Of a DNA stretch of 64,000 nt, positions 33,742 to 43,837 are shown in pieces. Under the pieces are notes generated by a model. The model had not been told where the DNA came from. It saw nothing but the letters and a program-made list of their open reading frames with translations, and searched no databases. The translations under genes were made by a program, and so were the position numbers. Source of the stretch: Oscillospiraceae bacterium (GTDB lineage: Bacteria; Bacillota; Clostridia; Oscillospirales; Ruminococcaceae); the NCBI GenBank assembly GCA_017547525.1, contig JAFYPL010000001.1, positions 1 through 64,000 on the forward strand, written 5' to 3'. Numbering within the stretch: the first letter of the stretch is position 1; each line of letters starts with the position of its first letter.

Positions 33742-35916
33742 ATGAAAAAACTGAAAGATTTTTTAAATAAATACAGACATCCTCTGTGGATGACTGTCAT
33801 ATTGGTGGGATGTATCTGTGCCTTCGGTTTCACAGCACTTATCAGCCTGCAGGATGCGGCCTCAAAAAGTGAACGCACTATCATAAATGATGACTATTCT
33901 GTGATTACAGACCGCATTGATGACAATACAGGTGTAAAACAGAATATTTATGTAAAAGGTGGCACAAAGCTGTATGGTGTAAATATGAATTTCCATATTT
34001 ACGACAGGGTACAGCGCGGCTTTGTATTTGTGGACCTGTATGATAAAGCCGGAAACCTGCTGGCTACATCCAGCCGGGATATGACCACAATACTTGATAA
34101 CACATTTAAAGGCTTTATTTTTGACAAAATGATTTACAGCATTCAGGACAGTGAGTACATCATTCACGTTCATGCGTCGCCACGGACAGAAGAAGATGGT
34201 TTTGCACTGTGGAAGAGTGAAAATACTTACACAGGTTTTGAACTTACTGAAAATGATGCTGATGTGCCGGGCACAATAGCACTGCAGTATATCACACGTC
34301 ATACAGGCGACAGTGTTTACGGATTTTTTGCAGTTATAGCCGCCATAGCTACAGCGGGTCTGGAACTGGCATATTATATGCTGTTTGTCAGAAAAGCAAA
34401 ATTGCACAATGTATTTGCGGTAATCAGCCTGACAGTGGGTATGGTTTTCTGTCTTTTCACACCAGTAAACGGCGGCCCTGACGAATATGTTCATTTCGCT
34501 ACCAGCTATATGCTGTCAAATGAACTGTTAGGTATAGAAAACCTGTACAATGATAATCAGGTACTGGTAAGGGAATGTGATTCTTACATCCCACTGGACA
34601 GACCTGTGGACTACGATGCATTCAGCTTCCGGGATATGTACAATGGTCTGAAAACAGGAACTGAAGGTAAAACTGAACTGGTGGCTGTAAATGCCAGATT
34701 TGTACGTGTACACAAACAGCTGTATATGGCACAGACTCTGGGTATCACTCTGGCACGCTTACTGGGAATGGGTTTTGTACCACTGGTACTGATGGGCAGA
34801 TTTTTTAACCTGCTGATGTACACCGCACTGGTGTGGCTGGCTGTGAAAATCATGCCGATATTTAAAACTACATTGGCATTGTGTGCACTGCTGCCTATGA
34901 GTATGCAGATTGCAGGCAATTTCTCATACGACACATATATTCTGGCTATGGCATTGCTGTTTACAGCATCAGTGTTTAATCTGGCCTATGGCAAAAAGAA
35001 AATCCGGTTGAAAGACCTGATACTGCCAGCGGTAACAATGTGCCTGCTGGCACCGGCAAAGCGGTTATATATGCTGATGGGTCTGCTGATATTCACTGTA
35101 CCGGACAGACTTTTTGCAGATAAAAAGAAAGCATGGCTGAGCAAATGCGGCATATTTGCCATGGCACTGGCATGCTGGCTTTCAGTAAATTCCGGCGCAG
35201 TATCCGGTCTGTTCAATGAAACAGTGGTGGAAATACCTGTAACTGACCAGGTGCAGACCGAAACTGTATATGTGGAAGAAACATCTGAAACACCACTGAA
35301 AGAATATTTTGAAGAAAAAACTGAAGTCGCAGTATACCCGTTCCAGCAGGAAGAAACAACAGGAGAAACAGTTTTCTATGACCCTGACAGCGATATACAG
35401 GTAAATGGCGACAGTAAATATTATTATAATATTCCTTATATACTTACCCATCTGCGACAGACTGTCACTCTGGTGGCAAATACCATAGCCACCCAGACAG
35501 GTACCATACTGCAGTGTATCATAGGTACCAGATTAGGTGAAATCATAGTAGTGGACCTGCAGGCCAGCTGGATATGGTTTATAGCCATACTTATGGTGCT
35601 GCTGTTATCAGTAACACAGGTAAAAAAAGAAAAGGTTGATTATCCTCTGCTGGCGAAACTCACAGGTGCTGTTATATTTATAGGTATACTGGCACTGACT
35701 GTGGTTATCTGCATCACATGGACACCTATAAACTACACCACAATCTTTGGCATACAGGGCAGATACGTACTGCCGGCACTGCCATTGATGGTAATGTTCT
35801 TCCATAATAAATTTATTACAATGGAAAAAAATATAGACAGAATACTTTTATACAGCATTCTGCCATTGGATATACTGGTGGTACTGAATGTATTTATGCT
35901 TATGGCAGCAATGTAA
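33742..35916 (+). CDS. DUF2142 multi-pass membrane protein
   Basis: 724 aa. N-terminal helix (about 15-35), extracytoplasmic domain, then about ten membrane helices between residues 190 and 720. The family mark (VNGGPDEYVHFATSYMLS, about 235-252) is present, resembling the D-E-x-x-H loop of GT-C glycosyltransferases. Function unproven; sugar transfer at the surface is plausible. A soluble inserted region with Glu/Val-rich sequence lies near 495-560. Confidence 0.85.
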   Translation: MKKLKDFLNKYRHPLWMTVILVGCICAFGFTALISLQDAASKSERTIINDDYSVITDRIDDNTGVKQNIYVKGGTKLYGVNMNFHIYDRVQRGFVFVDLYDKAGNLLATSSRDMTTILDNTFKGFIFDKMIYSIQDSEYIIHVHASPRTEEDGFALWKSENTYTGFELTENDADVPGTIALQYITRHTGDSVYGFFAVIAAIATAGLELAYYMLFVRKAKLHNVFAVISLTVGMVFCLFTPVNGGPDEYVHFATSYMLSNELLGIENLYNDNQVLVRECDSYIPLDRPVDYDAFSFRDMYNGLKTGTEGKTELVAVNARFVRVHKQLYMAQTLGITLARLLGMGFVPLVLMGRFFNLLMYTALVWLAVKIMPIFKTTLALCALLPMSMQIAGNFSYDTYILAMALLFTASVFNLAYGKKKIRLKDLILPAVTMCLLAPAKRLYMLMGLLIFTVPDRLFADKKKAWLSKCGIFAMALACWLSVNSGAVSGLFNETVVEIPVTDQVQTETVYVEETSETPLKEYFEEKTEVAVYPFQQEETTGETVFYDPDSDIQVNGDSKYYYNIPYILTHLRQTVTLVANTIATQTGTILQCIIGTRLGEIIVVDLQASWIWFIAILMVLLLSVTQVKKEKVDYPLLAKLTGAVIFIGILALTVVICITWTPINYTTIFGIQGRYVLPALPLMVMFFHNKFITMEKNIDRILLYSILPLDILVVLNVFMLMAAM

Positions 35917-35931
35917 ACAGGGAGGTTTACC

Positions 35932-36798
35932 ATGAATAAAATTTTACTTATCACCACAGGCGGCACACTGGCATGTACACCTACGGAAAACGGCCTTATG
36001 CCTACACTGACAGGGGTGGATATCATCGAGTACTGCAAATACAAAGATGAAGCAGATATAGATATCTGCGATTTCAAACTTATCGACTCATCTATCATGA
36101 CAGATGAAGACCGTGCGGAACTGGCAGAAATCATCTGGGGCAACCGTGATGATTACGATGCATTTATTATCAGCCACGGTACAGACAGCATGGCTTATAC
36201 AGCAGCATATCTGGATTGCGCACTGCCTGATTTTGGTAAATCCATCATCATTACAGGTGCACAGCTGCCACTGCCACAGGAAGGCACAGATGCAGTGGAA
36301 AACCTGAATCTGGCTGTGGAAGCAGCTATGGAAGGTTATGTAGGCACATGCCTGGCTATCTGGCGTCGTCTTATTCCCGCAAAATCAGCCACAAAAATGG
36401 AAACAGAAGGCTTTGAAGCATTTGAAAGTGTAACAAAAACTTACACTACAGAAAAATTGTCACTGCCACAGGGCGAAAGAAAACTGGTGGCTGAACCACA
36501 GAAAAAAGTAGGTCTTATTTATATCACACCAAACCTTGACCGGGAAACGATCTCACGTTATGCAGATTTTGATGCTGTGCTGGTTCTGGTACTGGGTTCT
36601 GGCGGTATGCCAAAACATCAGGAAGCAGCTTTCGACCGGCTGAAAGAAAAAGGCGTGAAAGTTTACATCAAGAGTCAGTGCCTTTTCGGTAAAGTGGAAG
36701 CTATTTACGAAGCACACTCCGGCGTAAACAAATTTATCTCCGTAGTAGATACATCCATCGACTGGGCTGTGTATGCTATCATGTTTGGCGTAATCTGA
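35932..36798 (+). CDS. ansA: L-asparaginase
   Basis: 288 aa, shorter than typical 320-340. The first threonine triad TTGGTLA has T12; second set HGTDSM has T84 and D85. Cytosolic type I-like, no signal peptide. Splits L-Asn to L-Asp and NH3; feeds amino-acid breakdown along with the fumarase and racemase in this window. GGAGG ribosome binding site. Own terminator. Confidence 0.92.
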   Translation: MNKILLITTGGTLACTPTENGLMPTLTGVDIIEYCKYKDEADIDICDFKLIDSSIMTDEDRAELAEIIWGNRDDYDAFIISHGTDSMAYTAAYLDCALPDFGKSIIITGAQLPLPQEGTDAVENLNLAVEAAMEGYVGTCLAIWRRLIPAKSATKMETEGFEAFESVTKTYTTEKLSLPQGERKLVAEPQKKVGLIYITPNLDRETISRYADFDAVLVLVLGSGGMPKHQEAAFDRLKEKGVKVYIKSQCLFGKVEAIYEAHSGVNKFISVVDTSIDWAVYAIMFGVI

Positions 36799-36806
36799 TT
36801 AAAAAA

Positions 36807-36835
36807 TAAAAGGCACCCGTCAGGGTGCCTTTTCG
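36807..36835 (+). terminator. Terminator after asparaginase
   Basis: Perfect 10-bp arms 36809-36818 and 36823-36832 with TTTCG tail. Confidence 0.75.
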
Positions 36836-36844
36836 TATTATTAT

Positions 36845-36880
36845 AAAAACAAAGCCGATGTACTTGTGTACATCGGCTTT
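36845..36880 (-). terminator. Terminator of tRNA-Arg
   Basis: Perfect 13-bp arms 36851-36863 and 36868-36880, followed on the minus strand by GTTTTTAT. Confidence 0.85.
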
Positions 36881-36881
36881 C

Positions 36882-36957
36882 TGGTGCACCCGGCGGGATT
36901 TGAACCCGTGCCCTTCAGAGTCGGAGTCTGACGTTCTTCCAGCTGAACTACGAGCGC
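36882..36957 (-). tRNA. tRNA-Arg (CCG)
   Basis: 76 nt with encoded CCA; acceptor GCGCTCG pairs with CGGGTGC. Anticodon loop CTCCGAC gives anticodon CCG, reading CGG. T arm GGGTTCAAATCCC is standard. A single tRNA gene flanked by its own terminator. Confidence 0.93.
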
Positions 36958-37021
36958 GCAGTATTTAAACTGTAAAATATATTATAACATATTCTACAGG
37001 AAAAATAAAGAGGAAATTTTG

Positions 37022-37891
37022 TCAGAATAAGGTCAGCTGATTATCCCGGTTTTTGTCCACAAAGGTGTGCAGGTATGTAAATATTTCATCTGGGTTATAC
37101 ATTATACCGTTTTCACGACACACGTTGTAGAAAATCTTCATCAGCCGTGGGTTTTCAGGGCTGACGCAATTGTAACTGTTACCAAACTCTTTTATATATC
37201 TTTCTTTCATACCGGGAAAATGTTCGTCAAGTTTCCGGTAAAAATATTCTCTGTTGCCTTCACGCAGTGTAAGCCCCATGCCAAAGCAGAGTATGCCTTT
37301 CACACCGGCTTTTATACACATATCCAGAATGCCACGCAGATTTTCTTCGGTATCATTTATAAACGGCAGTACAGGGCACAGCCATACCACTGCAGGTATG
37401 CCTGCGGCTTTCAGTTTCAGCAGTGCCTCAAAACGCTGTTGGGTAGTGGCTACATTTGGTTCCAGTATTCTGCACAGGTCTTCGTCACAGGTGGTAAGGG
37501 TCATCTGCACTACTGCCTTTGATTTTTCGTTTATGCTTTTTATCAGGTCTATATCTCTCAACACCAGATCACTTTTGGTTATCAGCGTGAATCCATACCG
37601 GTATCTGTCTATTATTTCCAGACACTTTCTTGTGTGAAATAACTGCTTTTCGCAGTGCATATACGGGTCAGCCATACTGCCCATACCTACCATGCCACGG
37701 TTGCGTCTGGTGTTCAGTGCTTTTTCCAATAGCCGTGGCGCATTCTCTTTTACCAGCACGTCCTCAAAATCGTGATCCATATTATAGCAGATACTGCGGC
37801 TGTCACAGTATATACACCCATGAGTACAGCCACGGTATATATTCATATTGCCGGAAGGAGACAATATCCCTTTTACTTTTTCGAAATGCAT
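37022..37891 (-). CDS. Radical SAM protein, SPL-like family
   Basis: 289 aa from MHFEKVKGIL. CTHGCIYC binds the 4Fe-4S cluster; NMNIYRGCTHGCIYCDSRS is the family start, followed by a typical TIM barrel with VQMTLTTCDEDLCR. These Elp3/SPL-like proteins have no proven substrate. The start ATG 8 codons downstream of an earlier ATG was chosen since a GGTGGTGA site precedes it. Confidence 0.88.
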   Translation of the reverse strand: MHFEKVKGILSPSGNMNIYRGCTHGCIYCDSRSICYNMDHDFEDVLVKENAPRLLEKALNTRRNRGMVGMGSMADPYMHCEKQLFHTRKCLEIIDRYRYGFTLITKSDLVLRDIDLIKSINEKSKAVVQMTLTTCDEDLCRILEPNVATTQQRFEALLKLKAAGIPAVVWLCPVLPFINDTEENLRGILDMCIKAGVKGILCFGMGLTLREGNREYFYRKLDEHFPGMKERYIKEFGNSYNCVSPENPRLMKIFYNVCRENGIMYNPDEIFTYLHTFVDKNRDNQLTLF

Positions 37892-38081
37892 TGTATCACC
37901 ACCGATAAAAAGCATAGCATATATGTAAATATTTGTCTATCACCCCTGCAGAAGGTGTTTATTATGTGAAAAGAAAAAGACAAAATTCTTAAAAAACCAT
38001 AAAATTGCTTGCAACTTTGGCAGATATATTATAGAATACTCATTGTGACTATTTTAATAGTGAATATTATGGAGGATATAT

Positions 38082-39200
38082 ATGAACGCTAAAGCAAAAG
38101 CTAAAAAGAATCTGACAAGACTGATCGCTCTGTTTCTGGCAGCTCTGATGTTCATCGGTATGCTGGCATCATGCACAGGTACAGGTACAACTGCTACAAC
38201 AGCTACAGGTTTTGACTACAGCTCAAACCTGACAAGCGACGGCTTTGTTAAAGATATTACAGCAAGTGATTATGTAACACTGCCTGATTACGCAGCATAC
38301 GAAATGCCTGCAAATCTGACAGTAGCTGACCAGGAAGCAGTAGACAGTGAAATCTACGAAATCCTGACAGCATATGCTACATCTGAAAAAGATGAAACAG
38401 TACGTGAAGTTGTTGAAGGCGATACAGTTAACATGGACTACACAGGTACTATCGATGGTGTTGCTTTCGAAGGCGGTTCCACAAATGGTGCAGGTACAGA
38501 TGCAACAATCGGTGCAGGTACATTTATCGAAGGTTTCGAAGAACAGATTGTAGGTCATAAACCAGGCGAAACATTTGACATCTTTGTTACATTCCCAGAA
38601 GATTACCACAGTGAAGAACTGGCAGGTAAAGATGCTACATTCAGCATCACACTGAACTACCTGTGCAAAAACTCTACACCAGAACTGACAGAAGAATTCG
38701 TTGCAGAAAACCTGAGCGATATGTACACATCTGTAGCAGATATGGTAGCAGACATTGAAAACCGTCTGGTAGATACACAGATGAAAAACTACGTATGGTC
38801 CAAACTGTTTGACGAATCCGAAATCAGCGAATATCCAGAAGCAATGATGGAATACGAAAGACTGGCACAGAAAGACTATCTGGCAAGCATGGCAGCTATG
38901 TACGGCCTGGAAGCAGAAGACTTTATTGTTATGTACGGTGCTGAATCTATGGATGCATACCTGGCAGAAATGGAACCATCTTTCCAGGAAACAGTTAAAA
39001 TGCAGCTGGTTGTTCAGGCTATCGCTGAAAAAGAAGGCGTAAAAGTAACAGACGAAGATATCAAAGAATACTTCAAACTGTACTACGGTTCTGAAGACTA
39101 CTCTTCATACGAAACAGTTTATGGTAAACCATACCTGAAAAGCATGATTATGAACGAAGTAGTTCTGGATGCAATCATCGAAAAACTGCCTGTAGCATAA
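38082..39200 (+). CDS. Trigger-factor-like FKBP-type PPIase lipoprotein
   Basis: 372 aa. Lipoprotein signal with LASC at about 27-30; Ser/Thr linker; FKBP domain like that of trigger factor (VNMDYTGTIDGVAF...FIEGFEEQIVGHKPGE; about 120-205); helical SurA/TF-like C-domain. Folds exported proteins. Strong GGAGG site and a codon pattern of high expression. Own terminator. Confidence 0.92.
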   Translation: MNAKAKAKKNLTRLIALFLAALMFIGMLASCTGTGTTATTATGFDYSSNLTSDGFVKDITASDYVTLPDYAAYEMPANLTVADQEAVDSEIYEILTAYATSEKDETVREVVEGDTVNMDYTGTIDGVAFEGGSTNGAGTDATIGAGTFIEGFEEQIVGHKPGETFDIFVTFPEDYHSEELAGKDATFSITLNYLCKNSTPELTEEFVAENLSDMYTSVADMVADIENRLVDTQMKNYVWSKLFDESEISEYPEAMMEYERLAQKDYLASMAAMYGLEAEDFIVMYGAESMDAYLAEMEPSFQETVKMQLVVQAIAEKEGVKVTDEDIKEYFKLYYGSEDYSSYETVYGKPYLKSMIMNEVVLDAIIEKLPVA

Positions 39201-39230
39201 TAGCTATTACAGTAAAATACTATGTAAATA

Positions 39231-39263
39231 TGAAAGACACGGTTTATCCGTGTCTTTTTATTT
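39231..39263 (+). terminator. Terminator of PPIase lipoprotein gene
   Basis: Perfect 10-bp arms 39233-39242 and 39248-39257, T-rich tail. Confidence 0.85.
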
Positions 39264-39443
39264 TGCCGGATTATTTTCTGCATAAAATAATCAAAGTAAG
39301 TGGCGGCTAAGGGGCGGTTTTTGTATAAATAAGAAAAAATAAACAGAAATGTTTATTTTTGTTGAATGTATCTATAAAATAGTATATAATTTTTTGTGTT
39401 TAATTTTAATATTGGTTATTTGTAATTATATAAAGGAGCTTTT

Positions 39444-40694
39444 ATGCAGAAAACTATCAGTAACAAACGCTGGATTATTCTGACAGCATGTATTATCGTA
39501 TGGGCATGTACATCTTTCCCATCACTCTGGGGTGTATTTCAGGCAGACGCCGCTGCTACATACGGCATTACACTGGAAGAAAGCGCAATGCTTTTCCCTA
39601 TGTGTACTGCTTTTTACGGTATCTTTTCTATTGTAGGTGGCAAACTGCAGGATATGATGCCTCCAAACATTGTGGCCATGGCTGGTTCAGTTTTTATGGC
39701 ATTTGGTGTTATTATGCTGTCTGTGCTGGGCGAAGGTACTACAGTTTTCCAGCTGTATGTATTTTTCTCACTGCCTTTTGGCGGCGGCTGTGGTCTTATT
39801 TCACCAGCTATGTCCGCTTCTGTTATGAAATGGTATGCCGATAAAAAAGGCTGGGCAATGGGTATGTGCGGTGCAGTGTCTTCATTGCTGCTGGTAGTTA
39901 TGACATACCTGTCCAAATATATGCTGGGTATTCTTGGCATGCAGCTTACAGTGCGTATCTACGGCATTGCATTCCTGGTACTGTGTGTAGCCAGCTGTGC
40001 TGTGCTTATCAACCCTACACGTCAGTACATAGCTGAAAAGCACGCTATTTCAGTGGCTGCACGGGCAAAATCATCTGCTGGTGCAAAACCTGTGACATCT
40101 GTTGATTTCACACCTGGCGAAATGCTGAAAACAAAGCGGTTCTGGCTGCTGTTCTTTGCAGGCATGTGTTCTGCACCTGCATATATGCTGATTGCACCAA
40201 GTATTGTTACACTGGGTATCTCCCGTGGTCTGTCTGAAAGCATGGCTGTTACAGCTGTAGCGCTGGCTACAGGTGTATCTGCAGTAGGTAAATTTATTAT
40301 CCCTGCGCTGTCTGACAAAATCGGCAGAAAGAAAAGTGCTATTATCTTTACAATCTGTACACTGGTGTTCTCTGTAATGCTGATGAAAGCTACAGGCATT
40401 ATGCTGCTGGGCGTATACTCTGCACTGGTATTCACATACTCCGGCTGGACAATGCTGATTTCACCATTTATCACAGATATGTTCGGTAATGCAAACGCCG
40501 GTGCAAATGTAGGCTTTATCAGCCTGTACAACACCCTCACATCTTTCGGCACACCTGTACTGGTTACACTGCTGACACCTGTACTGGCTGCCAACACAAA
40601 CCATATCATCGGTATTGTGGGTACAGTTATTGCTCTGGCATTCATCTTTGTTATGGATACAAACACAGCAAAACTGAAAGTTACAGAAGAATAA
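39444..40694 (+). CDS. OFA/OxlT-type MFS transporter
   Basis: 416 aa, about 12 membrane helices. SFPSLWGVFQADAAATYGIT and FGGGCGLISPAMSASVMKWYADKKGWAMGM match the OFA (oxalate-formate antiporter) family, where the loop between helices 4 and 5 carries this pattern. Monocarboxylate or dicarboxylate exchange is likely; oxalate itself is not supported by any nearby oxalate gene. AAAGGAG ribosome binding site. Confidence 0.9.
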   Translation: MQKTISNKRWIILTACIIVWACTSFPSLWGVFQADAAATYGITLEESAMLFPMCTAFYGIFSIVGGKLQDMMPPNIVAMAGSVFMAFGVIMLSVLGEGTTVFQLYVFFSLPFGGGCGLISPAMSASVMKWYADKKGWAMGMCGAVSSLLLVVMTYLSKYMLGILGMQLTVRIYGIAFLVLCVASCAVLINPTRQYIAEKHAISVAARAKSSAGAKPVTSVDFTPGEMLKTKRFWLLFFAGMCSAPAYMLIAPSIVTLGISRGLSESMAVTAVALATGVSAVGKFIIPALSDKIGRKKSAIIFTICTLVFSVMLMKATGIMLLGVYSALVFTYSGWTMLISPFITDMFGNANAGANVGFISLYNTLTSFGTPVLVTLLTPVLAANTNHIIGIVGTVIALAFIFVMDTNTAKLKVTEE

Positions 40695-40722
40695 TAAAAA
40701 GGGCTGCATAGCCCTTTTTTAT
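40694..40722 (+). terminator. Terminator after OFA transporter
   Basis: Ten-bp arms 40696-40705 and 40710-40719, loop GCAT, T run. Confidence 0.85.
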
Positions 40723-40820
40723 TTGCGAAAAATAAAATGACAGAAAATTCATTATCAATTAACACAACAGGCTGAAAAAATGGTATAATAATTTTTATAT
40801 TATGAATAAGGGAGAGGAAT

Positions 40821-41990
40821 ATGAAAAAAAGAGAAAGTATAATCTATATTCTTACGATTATTTTTTCGGCTGTTTACATTATTCTTGGAAATAAAGCTGC
40901 AAATGCGAATAAGGTGGACTATTCACTGAATTACGAAACAGGTACACCACAGAAAGCAAGGGTAATACAGGTTATAGACCCTGAGTATCAGAAAATAGTT
41001 TACGATGGCTATGAAACTGATGATAAAATCATCCTTTTTGAGGCGGAGTTTACCACCGGTTATCGCAAAGGTACAGAGTTTACTGCAATACAGTCCATTG
41101 ATGCCATGTATGCTATAGACCAGAAAGTGGTGGAACCGGGCGATAAAATAGTGGTTTATCTCAATCAGAACCACAATGTGGAAAACGTAAAATATATGTT
41201 TGCCGAATATCACAGAATAGATTTTCTGTTACTTCTGATGGTGCTGTTCTGTATATTGTTACTGGTGCTGGGCAGACGTAATGGTATCAATACTCTGGTA
41301 TCACTGGTGTTCACCGTGCTGTCTATTTTCTTTGTATTTATTCCGGCAGTACTTAACGGGGGCAACATTTACAGCTGGGCAATATCCACATGTATATATA
41401 TCATTATTATGACACTACTGATTATCAGCGGTTTCTCCAGAAAAAGTCTGGCGGCTATGATAGGCTGTACATCAGGCGTGTGCATGGCAGGTATAATAAC
41501 TGTAATCACTACAAAGATTTCCCATCTGACCGGTCTTACATCAGAAGACTCCATGTATCTGCTGTTTCTTAATAACGAAAACCCTATCGACCTGAAAGCG
41601 GTTGTGTTTGCGGCAATCATTCTGGGTGCTGTGGGTGCTATTATGGACGTTTCCATGTCCCTTTCATCATCACTGGCTGAAATGAAAGAACAGGCCGGCG
41701 GAATGACTTCCCGTCAGCTGACCCGCAGTGGTATGGTTATCGGCCGTGACATCATGGGCACCATGGCCAATACCCTTATACTGGCCTATATAGGTTCATC
41801 ATTGTCCGTTACATTGCTGCTGGCGGCATATAACAGTGCATCTCCTCTGCTTCTGTTCAATACAGAAATGATTCTGGTGGAACTGTTACAGGCGGTAGCA
41901 GGCAGTCTGGGTATCCTGCTGACTATTCCGCTGACCAGTCTGGTATGCGGTCTGCTGTACCGGAGCGATAACACAACTGAAAATGACTGA
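40821..41990 (+). CDS. YibE/F-like membrane protein
   Basis: 389 aa. An N-terminal helix, an extracytoplasmic OB-like domain (about 30-130, KARVIQVIDPEYQ...GDKIVVYLNQ), then about seven membrane helices. AIMDVSMSLSSSLAEM and GRDIMGTMANTLILAY are conserved in YibE/F. Present in many Firmicutes, function unknown. GGGAGAGG ribosome binding site. Confidence 0.88.
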   Translation: MKKRESIIYILTIIFSAVYIILGNKAANANKVDYSLNYETGTPQKARVIQVIDPEYQKIVYDGYETDDKIILFEAEFTTGYRKGTEFTAIQSIDAMYAIDQKVVEPGDKIVVYLNQNHNVENVKYMFAEYHRIDFLLLLMVLFCILLLVLGRRNGINTLVSLVFTVLSIFFVFIPAVLNGGNIYSWAISTCIYIIIMTLLIISGFSRKSLAAMIGCTSGVCMAGIITVITTKISHLTGLTSEDSMYLLFLNNENPIDLKAVVFAAIILGAVGAIMDVSMSLSSSLAEMKEQAGGMTSRQLTRSGMVIGRDIMGTMANTLILAYIGSSLSVTLLLAAYNSASPLLLFNTEMILVELLQAVAGSLGILLTIPLTSLVCGLLYRSDNTTEND

Positions 41991-41997
41991 TAAATAT

Positions 41998-42030
41998 AAA
42001 AGACCACCTGAAAACGGTGGTCTTTTCTTT
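41998..42030 (+). terminator. Terminator after YibE/F gene
   Basis: Perfect 11-bp arms 41998-42008 and 42016-42026 with a T-rich tail. Confidence 0.85.
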
Positions 42031-42121
42031 ATGGGGTGGATACTGTTTGTGAACATACCATTAAGACATAATTAACGGTTTCTGAATATTATTAACCTTT
42101 TTTAAACATCCGGTAAACTTT

Positions 42122-42141
42122 CTTTGCAACGTATTGCAAAG
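42122..42141. promoter_or_regulatory. Perfect 20-bp palindrome upstream of a tiny ORF
   Basis: CTTTGCAACGTATTGCAAAG, 8-bp arms around CGTA. It lies 75 bp before a 24-codon ORF. Its symmetry fits an operator; nothing identifies the repressor. Confidence 0.55.
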
Positions 42142-42215
42142 GGGAAAATGCTGTTGTAAACTATAAACAACGAAAGTAAACCACCGTTTTTTACAGAATA
42201 AAAAGGAGCGTTTTT

Positions 42216-42290
42216 ATGAAACTGTTTATCAGAAGGTCAGCAGGTTTTTTGATGTGTGCCTTTGTGGTACTGACTCCATTCATAGCATAA
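42216..42290 (+). CDS. Putative 24-aa hydrophobic peptide
   Basis: AAAAAGGAG ribosome binding site 7 nt before the ATG. 24 codons: a basic start (MKLFIRR), then one hydrophobic run to the end (FLMCAFVVLTPFIA). The shape is that of a signal peptide or a short toxin/membrane peptide. Flanked by a palindrome upstream and a terminator downstream, so a complete transcription unit is possible. Confidence 0.45.
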   Translation: MKLFIRRSAGFLMCAFVVLTPFIA

Positions 42291-42323
42291 TAAACTGTAG
42301 CATTATAGTTTTCTCGATACAGC

Positions 42324-42356
42324 AAAAAGCCACCCCATCGGGGTGGCTTTTTGTGT
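42324..42356. terminator. Bidirectional terminator (tiny peptide / murC)
   Basis: Perfect 13-bp arms 42324-42336 and 42340-42352, loop ATC. Confidence 0.85.
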
Positions 42357-42359
42357 GTT

Positions 42360-43730
42360 TTATTTGTTTATATCTTCAAATTCTTTTACCATCATTTTTG
42401 CTGCTTTGTAGATATCACCGCAACCCAGTGTAATTACCAGGTCACCAGGCTGTACGTTTTCTTTACAGTGTTTTACCACACCGTCAAATCCTTCGTACCA
42501 TACACTGCCTGGGATCAGTTCTGCCAGGTCTTTAGTGTAAATGCCGATTGTATTTACTTCACGGCTGCCCATGATTTCTGTCATAACCACTTTATCTGCC
42601 AGCTGCAGGGAAGTGGCGAAATCGTTCAGCAGCATTTTTGTTCTGGAATAAGTGAATGGCTGGAAAACTGCCCATACACGTTTGAATCCCATATCATTTG
42701 CCGCATTCAGTGTAGCTGTGATTTCTTCAGGGTGATGTGCGTAGTCATCTGCGATTGTTACGCCGTTTACTGTACCCAGAATTTCGAATCTTCTGCCCGC
42801 ACCGCCAAATGCATGTGTAGCTTTTTCTATATCGGCCACATCCACACCGCTCATGTGGCATGCTGCGAATGCTGCCAGAGAGTTGTAAACGTTGTGTTTG
42901 CCAGGAATGGAAAGGTGGATTGTGGAAATGATTTCACCTTTGTATTCCACGTCGTAGGAATAGAAACTCTGATGTTCTTTTCTTACGTTTACACCACGGT
43001 AGTCTCTGCCTTCTTCCAGACCGAATGTAACTACAGGTACGTGCATATCTTTGATTACGCTTGTTGTGTTTGCATCATCACCATTGATTACTACTGCGCC
43101 TGTTGCCAGGTCTGTAAAACGTTTAAATGTGTTCTGCAGGTTTTCAAAAGTTTTGAAAAATTCCAGATGGTCATGGTCAATGTTCAGCACGATAGCCAGA
43201 TATGGTGTCAGTTCCAGGAAAGTGTAGCTGTATTCACAGCTTTCGATAACCACGTTTTCACCTTTACCGTCACGGCCATAGCCATTGATAAGTGGCAGTT
43301 TACCGCCGATTACACATGCAGGGTCTTTGCCTGCCATAATCATAATCTGGCTGATAAGGCTGGTAGTTGTTGTTTTGCCGTGAGTACCACTTACACAGAT
43401 TGATTTTTCGAAAAATCTGCTTACTTCCCCCAGCATTACGCTTCTTTCCACGCAAGGGATACCCAGTTCTTTTGCTCTGGCCAGTTCGCAGTTATCTTTG
43501 AAAATAGCTGCAGAGTAAACCACCAGGTCAGCGCCTTCCACAGCTTCTGCACTGTGTGGGATAGTTACTTTTATACCCATGGCTCTTTCATAGTTGATGA
43601 TATCGCCTTCGTTTACATCACTGCCTGTGATGGTGTAGCCACGGCCAGCCAGAATCTGTACGATAGGGTACATACCGCTGCCGCCGATACCTACAAAATG
43701 TATGTTCTTTTTACCTGTAAGAATATTCAT
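42360..43730 (-). CDS. murC: UDP-N-acetylmuramate-L-alanine ligase
   Basis: 456 aa from MNILTGKKNIHFVGIGGSGM; an ATG four codons upstream lies within the GGAG site. Walker-like P-loop GTHGKTTTTS, Mur motifs VIESCEYSYTFLELTPYLAIVLNIDHDH and DDYAHHPEEI. Adds the first L-Ala to UDP-MurNAc. Stands alone, not in a dcw cluster. Confidence 0.96.
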   Translation of the reverse strand: MNILTGKKNIHFVGIGGSGMYPIVQILAGRGYTITGSDVNEGDIINYERAMGIKVTIPHSAEAVEGADLVVYSAAIFKDNCELARAKELGIPCVERSVMLGEVSRFFEKSICVSGTHGKTTTTSLISQIMIMAGKDPACVIGGKLPLINGYGRDGKGENVVIESCEYSYTFLELTPYLAIVLNIDHDHLEFFKTFENLQNTFKRFTDLATGAVVINGDDANTTSVIKDMHVPVVTFGLEEGRDYRGVNVRKEHQSFYSYDVEYKGEIISTIHLSIPGKHNVYNSLAAFAACHMSGVDVADIEKATHAFGGAGRRFEILGTVNGVTIADDYAHHPEEITATLNAANDMGFKRVWAVFQPFTYSRTKMLLNDFATSLQLADKVVMTEIMGSREVNTIGIYTKDLAELIPGSVWYEGFDGVVKHCKENVQPGDLVITLGCGDIYKAAKMMVKEFEDINK

Positions 43731-43837
43731 AATAATCTCCATAATATATAAGTAAAACTGTTTACTGCATATTTAATTATATTCTATCATAAAAAGTGTC
43801 ATTATAGTAGTGTTTTTGGTAATTTTTTAAAATTATA

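Noticed and set aside
42351..43403. 350-codon antisense ORF over murC
   Set aside because: Same reason: Cys/Phe-rich shadow frame opposite a gene with all Mur motifs.
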